This document shows positions 8,312 to 16,367 of a stretch of DNA of 64,000 nt, in pieces. How positions within the stretch are numbered: position 1 is the stretch's first letter; each line of letters starts with the position of its first letter. The DNA lies in contig JAUXUN010000055.1 of assembly GCA_030680855.1 (NCBI GenBank), forward strand, positions 1-64,000, written 5' to 3'. Under the pieces are notes generated by a model, which saw only the letters and a program-made list of their open reading frames with translations, was not told where the DNA came from and did no database searches. A program made the position numbers and the translations under genes. The stretch comes from Aestuariivirga sp. Lineage in GTDB: Bacteria > Pseudomonadota > Alphaproteobacteria > Rhizobiales > Aestuariivirgaceae.

Positions 8312-8370
8312 GGAAGGCTCCTTAAGCAATTACCCTAAGGCATCCCGGCGCGAATGTCTCGCCCAGGCAA

Positions 8371-8399
8371 AAGCCGGCGCCCTTTCGGGACGCCGGCTT
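8371..8399 (-). terminator. Hairpin terminator of BA14K gene
   Basis: AAGCCGGCG and CGCCGGCTT form a perfect 9-bp stem around an 11-nt loop, 17 nt after the BA14K stop on the minus strand. The T-run after it is short. Confidence 0.65.
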
Positions 8400-8415
8400 G
8401 CATTTATTTACTGCG

Positions 8416-8874
8416 TCAGCCGTACGGGCTGTTGCACTGGTTTACATTGCCGCTATAGGCCACCCAGGTGTTGGTGCGCGGGTTATAGGAGCGGTAACGG
8501 TCAAGGCACCATTCCACGTGCCGGCTGCCATAGCCGCCGCCATCATAGTTGTTTTGCGCGGCGAAGCTGCCGCCGATGATCAGCGGCAAGGTCCACCATG
8601 GCGTTTCATAGTAGTGGCCGCGATAGTAATGGCGGCAGTTGCCAAAGCGCTTGGAACAGCGTTGGCCATCGCGCTTCCGGTCCCACCTGTCGCGCATGCG
8701 GCGGTCCCTGTCGCCTTGGGCAACTTTAATGATGCCGTCAATGCCGGCATTCTGCTGGCTCTGGGTCAGCGGCTGGAACGGCTGCAACGCCGCAGCGGAT
8801 GCGCCACCGCTGGTCAGCGCCATGGCGCCGAAGCCCAAAGCGGCTCCCAAAACCACCAAACTTAAATTCTTCAT
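8416..8874 (-). CDS. BA14K-family secreted protein
   Basis: 152 aa with a signal peptide (MKNLSLVVLGAALGFGAMAL...GASA). The C-terminal 'HVEWCLDRYRSYNPRTNTWV' segment with two Cys is the BA14K signature, first described in Brucella as an immunoreactive lectin-like protein and almost confined to Hyphomicrobiales. AAGGAG precedes paired ATGs; the second gives better spacing. A terminator follows. Probably periplasmic or outer-surface. Confidence 0.85.
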   Translation of the reverse strand: MKNLSLVVLGAALGFGAMALTSGGASAAALQPFQPLTQSQQNAGIDGIIKVAQGDRDRRMRDRWDRKRDGQRCSKRFGNCRHYYRGHYYETPWWTLPLIIGGSFAAQNNYDGGGYGSRHVEWCLDRYRSYNPRTNTWVAYSGNVNQCNSPYG

Positions 8875-9113
8875 CATCGTCTCCTTTTTTCTCTTCATTT
8901 GCCACCGTGGCAGATTTTCTTTCTGCTGGTGGTTCAATGAGCAAGACGGCCGGAAGTTTCGAATCCGGTCCACACGAATTTGTGTTGGGCATTATCCGCC
9001 TACGGAGCTTTCTTGCAGATTTGTAATGGAACAAATTGCGATGGCAGGCGTTCGCGCGGATTATCCGAATCGGAAGATTGTGAAGCTGGTGCAAAACACA
9101 AGACGGGACATTA

Positions 9114-9857
9114 TCAGTAGGTCGCCCGGCCACCGGTCAGGTCGAAGGCAAAGCCGGTGGTGAAGGTGCATTCGGGCCCGGCAATCCAGCTCACCATGTT
9201 CGCAACTTCCTCTATCTGCAGCAGGCGCCCCATGGGGATCTTGGCGCGCATGGCGGCAATGTGTTCAGGCGTCATTTCGGCAAAGAGACCGGTTTCGACC
9301 AGGGCGGGGGCGATGCAGTTCACCAGCACGCCATCAAGCGCCAGTTCCTTGGCAAGCGCCTTGGTGAAGGCAATGACTCCGCCCTTCGCGGCGGAATAGG
9401 CTGATATGCCCGGAACGCCTTCCTTGCCGGCAATCGAGGCGACATTGATGATGCGGCCGGATTTGCGGGCGCGCATGTGGGCAAGCACACTCCTGCTGCA
9501 GAAGAAGACGCCGTTCAAGTCAATGGCGATGACTTTCTCCCAATCCTCCACGGGATAGTCCCAGGCGGGAAGCACGGGACCATTGATGCCGGCGTTGTTG
9601 ACGAGGATGTCAACGCGGCCAAACCGGTGCATGGTTTCATTGAATGCCTTTTCCACCGAACGGACGTCAGACACATCGGTCTTGACGATAACTTCGGGTG
9701 AGAATCCTTTTGCCGCTTCGCCCCATGCGGGCGTCTCGCGGTCCCAGATGGCGATTTTTGCTCCCCGCTCATGCAAGCGCCGGGCAATGCCAAGGCCAAT
9801 GCCACGCATGCCCCCGGTGACAATGGCGACCTGTCCTTCCAGGTATTTCTCGGTCAT
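9114..9857 (-). CDS. SDR-family NAD(P)-dependent oxidoreductase
   Basis: 247 aa from MTEKYLEGQ. It has the classical SDR motifs TGGMRGIG (nucleotide binding), NNAG and the catalytic YSAAK, with Ser upstream (NVASIAG). Last gene of a TRAP transporter operon, 22 nt after dctM, so it probably oxidises or reduces the imported sugar acid or polyol. Exact substrate not determinable. Confidence 0.85.
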   Translation of the reverse strand: MTEKYLEGQVAIVTGGMRGIGLGIARRLHERGAKIAIWDRETPAWGEAAKGFSPEVIVKTDVSDVRSVEKAFNETMHRFGRVDILVNNAGINGPVLPAWDYPVEDWEKVIAIDLNGVFFCSRSVLAHMRARKSGRIINVASIAGKEGVPGISAYSAAKGGVIAFTKALAKELALDGVLVNCIAPALVETGLFAEMTPEHIAAMRAKIPMGRLLQIEEVANMVSWIAGPECTFTTGFAFDLTGGRATY

Positions 9858-9879
9858 GACGGCTCCAGCGTGAACAGGC

Positions 9880-11178
9880 TCAGAGGCCTTGGTATCCAAA
9901 CATGCGCGGCAAGGCAAGAACGAGGTCCGGGAAGACCGCAATCACAATCAACGCCAGGAAGAGCGCATAGAGGAACGGCAAGCCTTCCCGCACGATGTCC
10001 TTGATCGGGATGCCGGTGGTGCCGTTCACGACGAAGAGCAGCATGCCATAAGGCGGCGTGATCATTCCGATCATGCAGTTGACGACGGAGACGACGCCAA
10101 AATGAATGAGATCAACGCCAAGGGCGCGCGCCGAGGGCAGAAACAGCGGGATGATGACAAGGATAATCGTTGTGGCATCCAGCACGCAGCCAAGCAGAAG
10201 AAACAGCACCATTGTAAACGCAAGAAACCCGGCCCGCGTCAGTTCAAGCCCGACCATAAACTGCGACAGGGTCTGTGGAATGTTCTCGATGGCCACGATA
10301 TAGTTGAAGATCAGGGCCGAACCGATGACCAGTCCGACCGACGCCGAGGAACGGGCCGAGTCAACGAAGACACCGTAGAGCGTGCGCGGGGTGAGAGACC
10401 GGTAGAGAAGCCCGGCCACCAGGAGCGCATAGAATGCCGCGACGGCCGCCGCTTCCGTGGGAGTTGTGGCCCCGCCATAAATGCCCGCAAGCAGGATGAC
10501 CGGCATCAGCAGCGCCGGAAGCGCCCTTAGCGTAACGCCGGGAATCTTGCGCAAGGGCACGGCGTCCTCGGCTGGAATGTTGCGGCGATGGGCTATGATG
10601 GTGTTCATGGACATCAGCAGGGCCGTCATCAGCAAGCCCGGAACGACGCCGCCAAGGAAGAGATAGCCAATCGAGGTGTCAGACACGAGGGCATAGAGCA
10701 CCAGGGGAATGGATGGCGGAATGATCGGGCCGATGGTTGCTGACGCCGCCACGACTGCGCCGGCATAGCCCGGCGTATAGTGGCCGGTCTTGATCATCAT
10801 GTTTATCGTGACCTTGCCCACGCCAGCGGCATCGGCCACGGCGGAGCCCGACATGCCAGAAAATATCAGGCTGACCAGAATATCCACCTGTGCCATGCCG
10901 CCCTTGAAACGTCCGACGATGGCTTTGCAGAATTCAAGCAGCCGGTCGCTGATGGAGCCGACATTCATGATGTTGGCTGCGGTGATGAACAGCGGCACAG
11001 CCAAAAGGACGAAGCTGTCATAGACACTCTGAATGAATTGTTCCGAGGACAGCGCCAGATCCTGGCCCGAGAGCAGGAGATAGGTAACGGCTGACGCCAC
11101 CATGGCGAAGGCAATGGGGGCACCAATGGCTGCCATAAAGGCGAGAATGAAAAGCGCAATGCCGAAGGACGAAGTCAC
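9880..11178 (-). CDS. dctM: TRAP transporter large permease (DctM type)
   Basis: 432 aa with about 12 hydrophobic segments. Characteristic DctM motifs include 'SGSAVADAAGVG', 'ATIGPIIPPSIPLVLYA' and 'GMITPPYGMLLFVV'. It moves substrate with sodium and needs DctQ, whose gene overlaps it by 4 nt, and the binding protein DctP. The operon order DctP-DctQ-DctM-SDR points to a sugar-acid or related carboxylate substrate. Confidence 0.93.
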   Translation of the reverse strand: MTSSFGIALFILAFMAAIGAPIAFAMVASAVTYLLLSGQDLALSSEQFIQSVYDSFVLLAVPLFITAANIMNVGSISDRLLEFCKAIVGRFKGGMAQVDILVSLIFSGMSGSAVADAAGVGKVTINMMIKTGHYTPGYAGAVVAASATIGPIIPPSIPLVLYALVSDTSIGYLFLGGVVPGLLMTALLMSMNTIIAHRRNIPAEDAVPLRKIPGVTLRALPALLMPVILLAGIYGGATTPTEAAAVAAFYALLVAGLLYRSLTPRTLYGVFVDSARSSASVGLVIGSALIFNYIVAIENIPQTLSQFMVGLELTRAGFLAFTMVLFLLLGCVLDATTIILVIIPLFLPSARALGVDLIHFGVVSVVNCMIGMITPPYGMLLFVVNGTTGIPIKDIVREGLPFLYALFLALIVIAVFPDLVLALPRMFGYQGL

Positions 11179-11696
11179 ATGACGCTTCCTTCGTCGTGAC
11201 GGACGTAGGACGTGATTTTGCCCTCCACCTCCTCTTTTCCGCGCACGAAGTTGAGAAGCACACCGGAATAGCGCACCACAACCACAACCATGAACAGGAG
11301 GTAGATGGAGAATACATAGTGCAGGCGGATGCCCAGCGTGTTGCTGCGCTTGATCTTGTAAAAACTCACGTAATCGAAGGTTGGCAGGAAGGCTACGGCG
11401 AAGGCGGCGACGATCATGACCGCCGAAATGGCGCCGAAGATGCGCTGCGTCGGGCGGTTGACCGACAGGTAAAGCACGTCAAAGCGGATGTGGTCGGCAG
11501 GGCGTAGGCAAAAGGCCCCGCCCCAGAAGACGATCCACAGCCACAGCGTGAGGCAGACTTCGACGGTCCAGCCCATGGGAACATTGAACAGATAGCGCGC
11601 CGCGATCTGCACCAGAAAAACTAGGAACAGGGCAAACAGCATGGCCGCCGCCACGCCATCGGCGGCATGGCGCAGCCCTTGAAACAGCTTCTTCAT
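11175..11696 (-). CDS. dctQ: TRAP transporter small permease (DctQ type)
   Basis: 173 aa with four predicted transmembrane segments. The conserved 'GWTVEVCLTLWLWIVFWGGAFCLR' region contains the Trp/Glu-rich signature of DctQ. It overlaps dctM by 4 nt and follows dctP by about 20 nt. It forms the membrane complex with DctM. Confidence 0.9.
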   Translation of the reverse strand: MKKLFQGLRHAADGVAAAMLFALFLVFLVQIAARYLFNVPMGWTVEVCLTLWLWIVFWGGAFCLRPADHIRFDVLYLSVNRPTQRIFGAISAVMIVAAFAVAFLPTFDYVSFYKIKRSNTLGIRLHYVFSIYLLFMVVVVVRYSGVLLNFVRGKEEVEGKITSYVRHDEGSVM

Positions 11697-11717
11697 GGCC
11701 AGACGGGCCTGCTCGGC

Positions 11718-12716
11718 CTACTTCGCCAAGGCATTAACGGCGTCAACAACGCCGGCGGGCCAGGTCTTCGAGAAATCCGAATCCAGGTAGGCCTTCTGCA
11801 CCGTGGTGCGGAATGCTTCGAGATCAGGCTCGTAGATCTTGAGGCCCTTGTCCTTGAGGCCTTCAACCAGTTCCGCTTCCTTCTTGAGCTGGTTCTGGCG
11901 GCCGAATTCGCAAGCCTCGTCCGCCGCCATCTGCAGCTTGGCCTGGTTTTCCGGCGAGAGGGAATCCCACGCCTTCTTTGAAACCGTCAGGTAGTTGAGG
12001 TCGACGAGATGCGAGGTGAGCACGATCTGCTTGGTCACTTCATAGTATTTGGCGTCCATCACGGTGGGAAGCGGATTGTCCTGGCCATCCACCGAACCGG
12101 TCTGCAGTGCGGTATAGAGTTCAGGGAACGGCACGGGCACCGGGTTGGCGCCCAGGGCCTTGCCGAGGAACTGCCAGGCGTCGGACGGCGGCATGCGCAG
12201 CTTGATGCCGGCGAGGTCGGCGGGCGTCTTTATCTCCTTGTCGGTGCGCAGGTTGATCTGGCGGCGTCCCAGATACATGATCGAGAGCAGCTTCACGCCC
12301 AGTTCGGCTTCAATCTTGTCCTTGAACGGCTGCATCAGGGGCGCGTTGAACACGGCCACCTGGTGGGCCGCGTCGCGGTGCAGGTAGCCTGCCGAGAAGA
12401 CCGAGAATTCCGGAAAGAAGTTGGCGATTTCCTGGGCCGAAGAAATCGACATTTCGATATTGCCGCGCGAAATGGCTTCAAGCTCGGTGCCCTGCTTGAA
12501 CAGCGAGCCGCCCCAGTAAGGCTCGAACGTGGCGAAATCGGCGATGGCCGGGCCAAATTTCTCGATAAGGGCAATGGCGCGCTGGTCAGTGACCGAATTG
12601 ACGGAGGACAGGCGCAATTTGAGCTTGTCCTGGGCAAGGCCGGCGCCCGCGCCAAGGGCCATGCCAGCGGCGATGCTTGCGGCCATCATGCCGCGACGGT
12701 TCATCTTCAATGTCAT
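11718..12716 (-). CDS. dctP: TRAP transporter periplasmic solute-binding protein (DctP type)
   Basis: 332 aa from MTLKMNRRG, with AGGGAGG upstream; the 419-aa track ORF adds an implausible Arg-rich extension. A signal peptide ends near GLAQ. The mature protein has the DctP-family pattern 'LAGIKLRMPP...WQFLGKALGANPVPVPF' and 'LQTGSVDGQDNPLPTV', including the Arg that pairs with the substrate carboxylate. First gene of the operon. Confidence 0.92.
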   Translation of the reverse strand: MTLKMNRRGMMAASIAAGMALGAGAGLAQDKLKLRLSSVNSVTDQRAIALIEKFGPAIADFATFEPYWGGSLFKQGTELEAISRGNIEMSISSAQEIANFFPEFSVFSAGYLHRDAAHQVAVFNAPLMQPFKDKIEAELGVKLLSIMYLGRRQINLRTDKEIKTPADLAGIKLRMPPSDAWQFLGKALGANPVPVPFPELYTALQTGSVDGQDNPLPTVMDAKYYEVTKQIVLTSHLVDLNYLTVSKKAWDSLSPENQAKLQMAADEACEFGRQNQLKKEAELVEGLKDKGLKIYEPDLEAFRTTVQKAYLDSDFSKTWPAGVVDAVNALAK

Positions 12717-12814
12717 TGGGTTTTCCTCCCTAATCAGTCTCGTTTTCCGCCTCTCTCGGGGAGGCGATTCACTTGAGATTTGCAGGTTTTGGGGTTGATG
12801 TCTACGAGGCGGCT

Positions 12815-13093
12815 TCAACAGTCCTCGGCGCTGAAGGTGCCGCCGGATTTCTCCATGCTGCCGGTGCATTCTTCTTTCTGGGCTTCGTCGCGCAGGCCGT
12901 CGAAGAGCAGCTTTGCGGGCTTCCCCCTGAGCTGGAATGACAGAACGCACGTGTCGGACTTCACGCCACCGGCGCAATCCGGATCGCCAACGAAAGCGCC
13001 AAGGAGTGCGCTGCCCTCCAACGGGACTTCATCCGCGGCAGCAGCCGGAGACAGGAAGAGAAAGATGAGCGCCAGGTGGCGGAAGCGGGCCAT
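12815..13093 (-). CDS. Small secreted cysteine-containing protein
   Basis: 92 aa with a signal peptide (MARFRHLALIFLFLSPAAAADE). The mature part has four Cys (PDCAGG, DTCVLSF, EECTGS and the C-terminal EDC) that could form two disulfides. No family recognised. Its 5' end and upstream DNA are repeated at 15401-15546, on the far side of hflKC, as a truncated copy; this one is the intact copy. Confidence 0.7.
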   Translation of the reverse strand: MARFRHLALIFLFLSPAAAADEVPLEGSALLGAFVGDPDCAGGVKSDTCVLSFQLRGKPAKLLFDGLRDEAQKEECTGSMEKSGGTFSAEDC

Positions 13094-13153
13094 TTCTTGT
13101 TTCCCGAAGTTTGAGCTTCACGGCAGTGTGCAACAGCAGACATGGAGTGGCAA
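13008..13153. repeat. Direct repeat, copy adjoining intact gene
   Basis: 146 bp matching 15401-15546 in the same orientation at roughly 85 percent identity by eye. It covers the first 28 or so codons of the small secreted-protein gene and about 60 bp upstream. The two copies flank hflK-hflC. Confidence 0.9.
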
Positions 13154-13312
13154 TCCGGCCTTGGAGGCCCCATGTAAGCCGCAGCAGGTTTGGGGCCTAT
13201 TGCTGGGTTGCGCCGGTATTCGGGCACAGGTATGCTCAGTATCGTAACTGCTTGAAAAGAGGAAGTATTGTAGCGGGCGCCGGCACAAGAATGTGAAAAA
13301 AAGGGCATCTAG

Positions 13313-14380
13313 ATGCAATCGCAGAACGATATCAATCAACCGGGTGGCGGCCCTTGGGCCAGGCAAACCAGCCGCATGCCTGACTTGGGGGACATCGCCC
13401 GCCAGTTGCAGGGCCAGCTCCAGCAGTTTTTGTCCGGCGGCGGCTTTCGCGAGAAAATCATAATTTTTTTCCTCATCCTGGCAAGCTTCGTTGCGTGGAC
13501 GTCCTTTTACACCGTGCCCAGCGATTCCGTGGCTGTGGTGCAGCGCTTCGGCGCGTACCTCAAGGAGGTTCCCCCGGGGCTGCACTTCAAGATTCCGCTG
13601 GGCGTTGATGTGGTGACGATCGTTCCGGTCAAACGGCAACTGAAGCAGGAATTCGGATTCGCCACGCCGGGGGCCAGCGATCCGTTCCAAAGCCCACGCG
13701 GCGGAGAGAAAGAACTGCAACTGGAAACACAGATGGTGACCGGCGACCTGAATGCCGCGCTGGTGGAGTGGGTGATTCAATACCGCATCGCGGAGCCTAC
13801 CAAATTCCTGTTCAAGGTCCGGGAGCCCAGCGAAACCCTGCGGTATGTTTCCGAATCGGTCATGCGCGAGGTTGTCGGCGACCGCACCGTGGACGAGGTG
13901 ATCACCATCGGCCGCCAGGAAATTGAGTCGGAAGCGCTTGTCAAAATGCAGGACCTCTCCTCCAAGTACGAGATGGGGATCAGCATTGACCAGGTGCAGC
14001 TGAAAAACATCAATCCGCCGCAGCCAGTGCAGCAGTCGTTCAATGAGGTCAACCAGGCCCAGCAGGAGAAGGAGAAGCTGATCAACGAGGCCCGGCGCGA
14101 CTACAATAGGGTCATCCCGCTGGCGGAAGGCGAGAAAGACCAGCGCATACGCGAGGCGGACGGCTACAGCCTCAAGCGCATCAACGAAGCGGAAGGCGAT
14201 ATCGCCCGGTTCAATGCCCTGCTGGAGGAATACAGCAAGGCGCCGGAGGTAACCCGGCGGCGCATCTATATCGAGACCCTCCAGGAGGTCATGCCGAACC
14301 TCAGGTCCAAGATCATTGTTGACGAGCAGACACGCAGCATCCTGCCGCTCCTGAACCTCGATCAGCTGAGGGGGAGGTAA
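13313..14380 (+). CDS. hflK: HflK-like SPFH protein, modulator of FtsH protease
   Basis: 355 aa. A Gly/Pro-containing N-terminus is followed by one transmembrane segment (IIIFFLILASFVAWTSF, about residues 49-65) and a band-7/SPFH domain beginning 'TVPSDSVAVVQRFGAY'. A charged coiled coil ('QAQQEKEKLINEARRDYNRV') follows. HflK and HflC form a membrane cage around FtsH. hflC follows after 3 nt. Usual alphaproteobacterial neighbours (a DegP-like protease) are absent, and the pair sits between direct repeats of another gene, so it may be a second, acquired copy. Confidence 0.88.
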   Translation: MQSQNDINQPGGGPWARQTSRMPDLGDIARQLQGQLQQFLSGGGFREKIIIFFLILASFVAWTSFYTVPSDSVAVVQRFGAYLKEVPPGLHFKIPLGVDVVTIVPVKRQLKQEFGFATPGASDPFQSPRGGEKELQLETQMVTGDLNAALVEWVIQYRIAEPTKFLFKVREPSETLRYVSESVMREVVGDRTVDEVITIGRQEIESEALVKMQDLSSKYEMGISIDQVQLKNINPPQPVQQSFNEVNQAQQEKEKLINEARRDYNRVIPLAEGEKDQRIREADGYSLKRINEAEGDIARFNALLEEYSKAPEVTRRRIYIETLQEVMPNLRSKIIVDEQTRSILPLLNLDQLRGR

Positions 14381-14383
14381 GCC

Positions 14384-15394
14384 ATGAAGCGGCTCATTGC
14401 CTACATCCTCGCCGTCATCGTCGCTGTCGGGGCCGCAGTCGCGGCAAGCGCGCTTTACACAGTAAGCGAGGTCGAGCAGGTGATCATCACCCAATTCGGC
14501 AAGCCTGTCGGCGCTCCGGTGACGACGGCGGGCCTCAAGCTCAAAGTTCCGTTCATCCAGAATGTCAACTCGATCGACAGGCGGATTCTCGAATGGGACG
14601 GCAATCCGTCGGACATGCCGACCAAGGACAAGCTTTACATCGCGGTTGACCTCTTCGCCCGCTGGCGGATTACCGATCCCCTGCAATATTTTCTGCGGCT
14701 GCGCGATGAACGCAGTGCCCAGTCGCGGCTGGACGACATTCTTGGCAGCGAAACCCGCAATGCTGTCGCCAAGCACGAACTGATCGAGATCATCCGCACC
14801 ACCAGGGACCGCGCGCCGCTGCGCGAGGCGCTCTTTACCAACGCGGATCAGGATGTCGGGATGTTGGTGCCCATCCAGAAGGGGCGCAAATTGGTCGAGC
14901 GGGAAATTTTTGTCGCGGCTGCCGAGAAAGTCCGGGTGTTCGGCATCGAACTGCTCGACATAAGGTTCAAGCGCATCCACTATAACGAGAGCGTGCGCCC
15001 GAAGATCTATGACCGCATGATCAGCGAGCGGCGGCAGATCGCCGAGCGCTTCCTGTCGGAGGGCCACGGCGAGGCCGCCAGGATACGCGGCAACCGCCTG
15101 CGCGACCTGAACAAGATACAGTCCGAGGCCTATCGCCGGGTCGAGGAAATCCGCGGCGCGGCTGATGCCAAAGCCACGGAGATTTACGCCAGCGCCTATA
15201 ACCAGAGCCCGGAGGCGGTTGAGTTCTATGAGTTCACCCGGACGCTGCAGGCCTACAAATCCATCATCGGGGCAAACACGACTTTGGTTTTATCGACGGA
15301 CAGCGATCTCTTCAAATTCCTGAAGGGCATGGCCCCGGCTGGCCAAGGCATCCCCATCCAGCCTCCCGAAACAACCGGCGACGCGCCGCGCTAG
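14384..15394 (+). CDS. hflC: HflC-like SPFH protein, modulator of FtsH protease
   Basis: 336 aa with an N-terminal membrane anchor (LIAYILAVIVAVGAAVAASALY) and the HflC-type SPFH domain ('VSEVEQVIITQFGKPVG', 'RRILEWDGNPSDMPTKDKLYI'). A coiled coil with 'SEGHGEAARIRGNRLRDL' and 'ASAYNQSPEAVEFYEF' follows. Partner of HflK, and probably co-translated. Its stop codon sits exactly at the junction with the truncated secreted-protein copy (15391-15486). Confidence 0.9.
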   Translation: MKRLIAYILAVIVAVGAAVAASALYTVSEVEQVIITQFGKPVGAPVTTAGLKLKVPFIQNVNSIDRRILEWDGNPSDMPTKDKLYIAVDLFARWRITDPLQYFLRLRDERSAQSRLDDILGSETRNAVAKHELIEIIRTTRDRAPLREALFTNADQDVGMLVPIQKGRKLVEREIFVAAAEKVRVFGIELLDIRFKRIHYNESVRPKIYDRMISERRQIAERFLSEGHGEAARIRGNRLRDLNKIQSEAYRRVEEIRGAADAKATEIYASAYNQSPEAVEFYEFTRTLQAYKSIIGANTTLVLSTDSDLFKFLKGMAPAGQGIPIQPPETTGDAPR

Positions 15395-15486
15395 TTGAGG
15401 GCGCTGCCCTCCAACGGGACTTCGTCCGCGGCCATTGCCGGAGACAGGAAGAGAAAGATGAGCGCCAGGTGGCGGAAGCGGAGCAT
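15391..15486 (-). pseudogene. Truncated 5' copy of the small secreted-protein gene
   Basis: 31 codons encoding a signal peptide and the first mature residues (MLRFRHLALIFLFLSPAMAADE...), nearly identical in frame to the start of 12815-13093. It then stops at a TAG that overlaps the hflC stop on the other strand. Too short for the ORF track. It is the left-over copy from whatever event placed hflKC next to the secreted-protein gene. Confidence 0.85.
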
Positions 15487-15546
15487 TGGGTGTCTCCTGA
15501 AGTTCAAACCTCATGGCAGTGTGCAACATCAGGCATGGGGTGGCAA
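15401..15546. repeat. Direct repeat, truncated-gene copy
   Basis: 146 bp equivalent to 13008-13153. Its outer edge also supplies the last codons and the stop of the terminase-like gene at 15529-16245, so the repeat spans an intergenic junction and the start of a gene. Confidence 0.9.
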
Positions 15547-16245
15547 CGGGCCCAGGTCCCGGCCTTCCGCATCACCTGCTCTTCGTTCCTTGTCGGCTTT
15601 CCAACTGTCGGCAAGCGCTTCAAGGCGGCGCGCAAGCGCCTCGCGGGTGGCGTCGTTGATGATGAGACGGCCGGCGGCGGCTCCGTCATCGCGGCGTTTT
15701 TCCTTTGCCTCGATGTCGACAACTTTCTCCAGCGCCCTGGCCAGGGTCAGCATGCCCGTGAGGGGTTCGGCCGGATCAATTTTTTCATCAAGTTGCAGGC
15801 GCTGTGCGAGGGTCTCAAGCTTCTTGTATAGCAGCACCTTGAGCCGCACCGCCGCATTCACCTTGCCGCCGGCGCCAAAAGCCCTGGGATAAGCGGGGCG
15901 CCGCGGTTGCCAATTTTCCTCCAGCCGGCGCTGGTTAAGGCCGTACTTGCTGCAGCCATGGAGCTTGCAGATTTCGCCAATGGAGCGTTCGCCGCTTTCA
16001 TAGTCGCGCCGCACCTCCAGCCAGTCCGCGGCGCCCTCTTGCGGGCTTGCCCCGGGCGCCATGGCGCCGCGCGCCATGTCACGGCGCGTGAACCAGCCTT
16101 CCTTTTTCCGCCGGCGCTGGATGGTGCGTTCATTGACGCCATGCTGAAAGGCAATGGCGGGAAGCGGATCAATGCCAGCCTCATAGGCGCGGCGAACCGC
16201 CACCCAGTCAGCCGCCCGCGGCGGTTTCTTGTCCGGTGCTGTCAT
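15529..16245 (-). CDS. Terminase small-subunit-like HTH protein, copy 2
   Basis: 238 aa from MTAPDKKPP. A paralogue of 3155-3811 with the same two HTH-like units ('AFQHGVNERTIQRRRK' and 'ICKLHGCSKYGLNQRR') and a similar helical C-terminal half up to 'LARRLEALADSW'. After that point it continues for about 23 unrelated residues into the direct repeat, whose DNA gives the stop. No terL follows, so this looks like a packaging module whose downstream part was lost or replaced. Function otherwise unknown. Confidence 0.65.
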   Translation of the reverse strand: MTAPDKKPPRAADWVAVRRAYEAGIDPLPAIAFQHGVNERTIQRRRKKEGWFTRRDMARGAMAPGASPQEGAADWLEVRRDYESGERSIGEICKLHGCSKYGLNQRRLEENWQPRRPAYPRAFGAGGKVNAAVRLKVLLYKKLETLAQRLQLDEKIDPAEPLTGMLTLARALEKVVDIEAKEKRRDDGAAAGRLIINDATREALARRLEALADSWKADKERRAGDAEGRDLGPLPPHA

Positions 16246-16250
16246 GTTGA

Positions 16251-16318
16251 TACCCAATTGTGGAGAATAGCCGTTTATGGCCCAACGACCGCACGCTGTC
16301 AAGGGTTATTTTCCTAGG
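16251..16318 (-). promoter_or_regulatory. Conserved upstream region of terminase-like gene, copy 2
   Basis: Nearly the same ~65 bp as 3821-3893 (CCAATTGTGGAGAATAGCCG and following bases), in the same position relative to the start codon of the paralogous gene. A shared promoter or operator is likely. Confidence 0.6.
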
Positions 16319-16367
16319 TTGTGACTTTTAGCAACCGCTAGGCCGGAGCGTGCCTTCGCTGGCCGTT

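Noticed and set aside
9083-9118. Similarity to sequence at 32530-32566 (GAAGCTGG...CATTAT)
   Set aside because: Only about two thirds of ~30 bases agree and flanks do not; probably chance.
12717-12977. 87-residue Arg-rich extension of DctP
   Set aside because: It precedes a clear ribosome site and signal peptide and overlaps the neighbouring gene; chance open frame.
13118-15067. 649-aa minus-strand ORF across hflK and hflC
   Set aside because: It is the antisense frame of two clear SPFH genes, its residues are a codon-bias artefact (rich in Arg, Leu, His, Asp), and it shows no domain.
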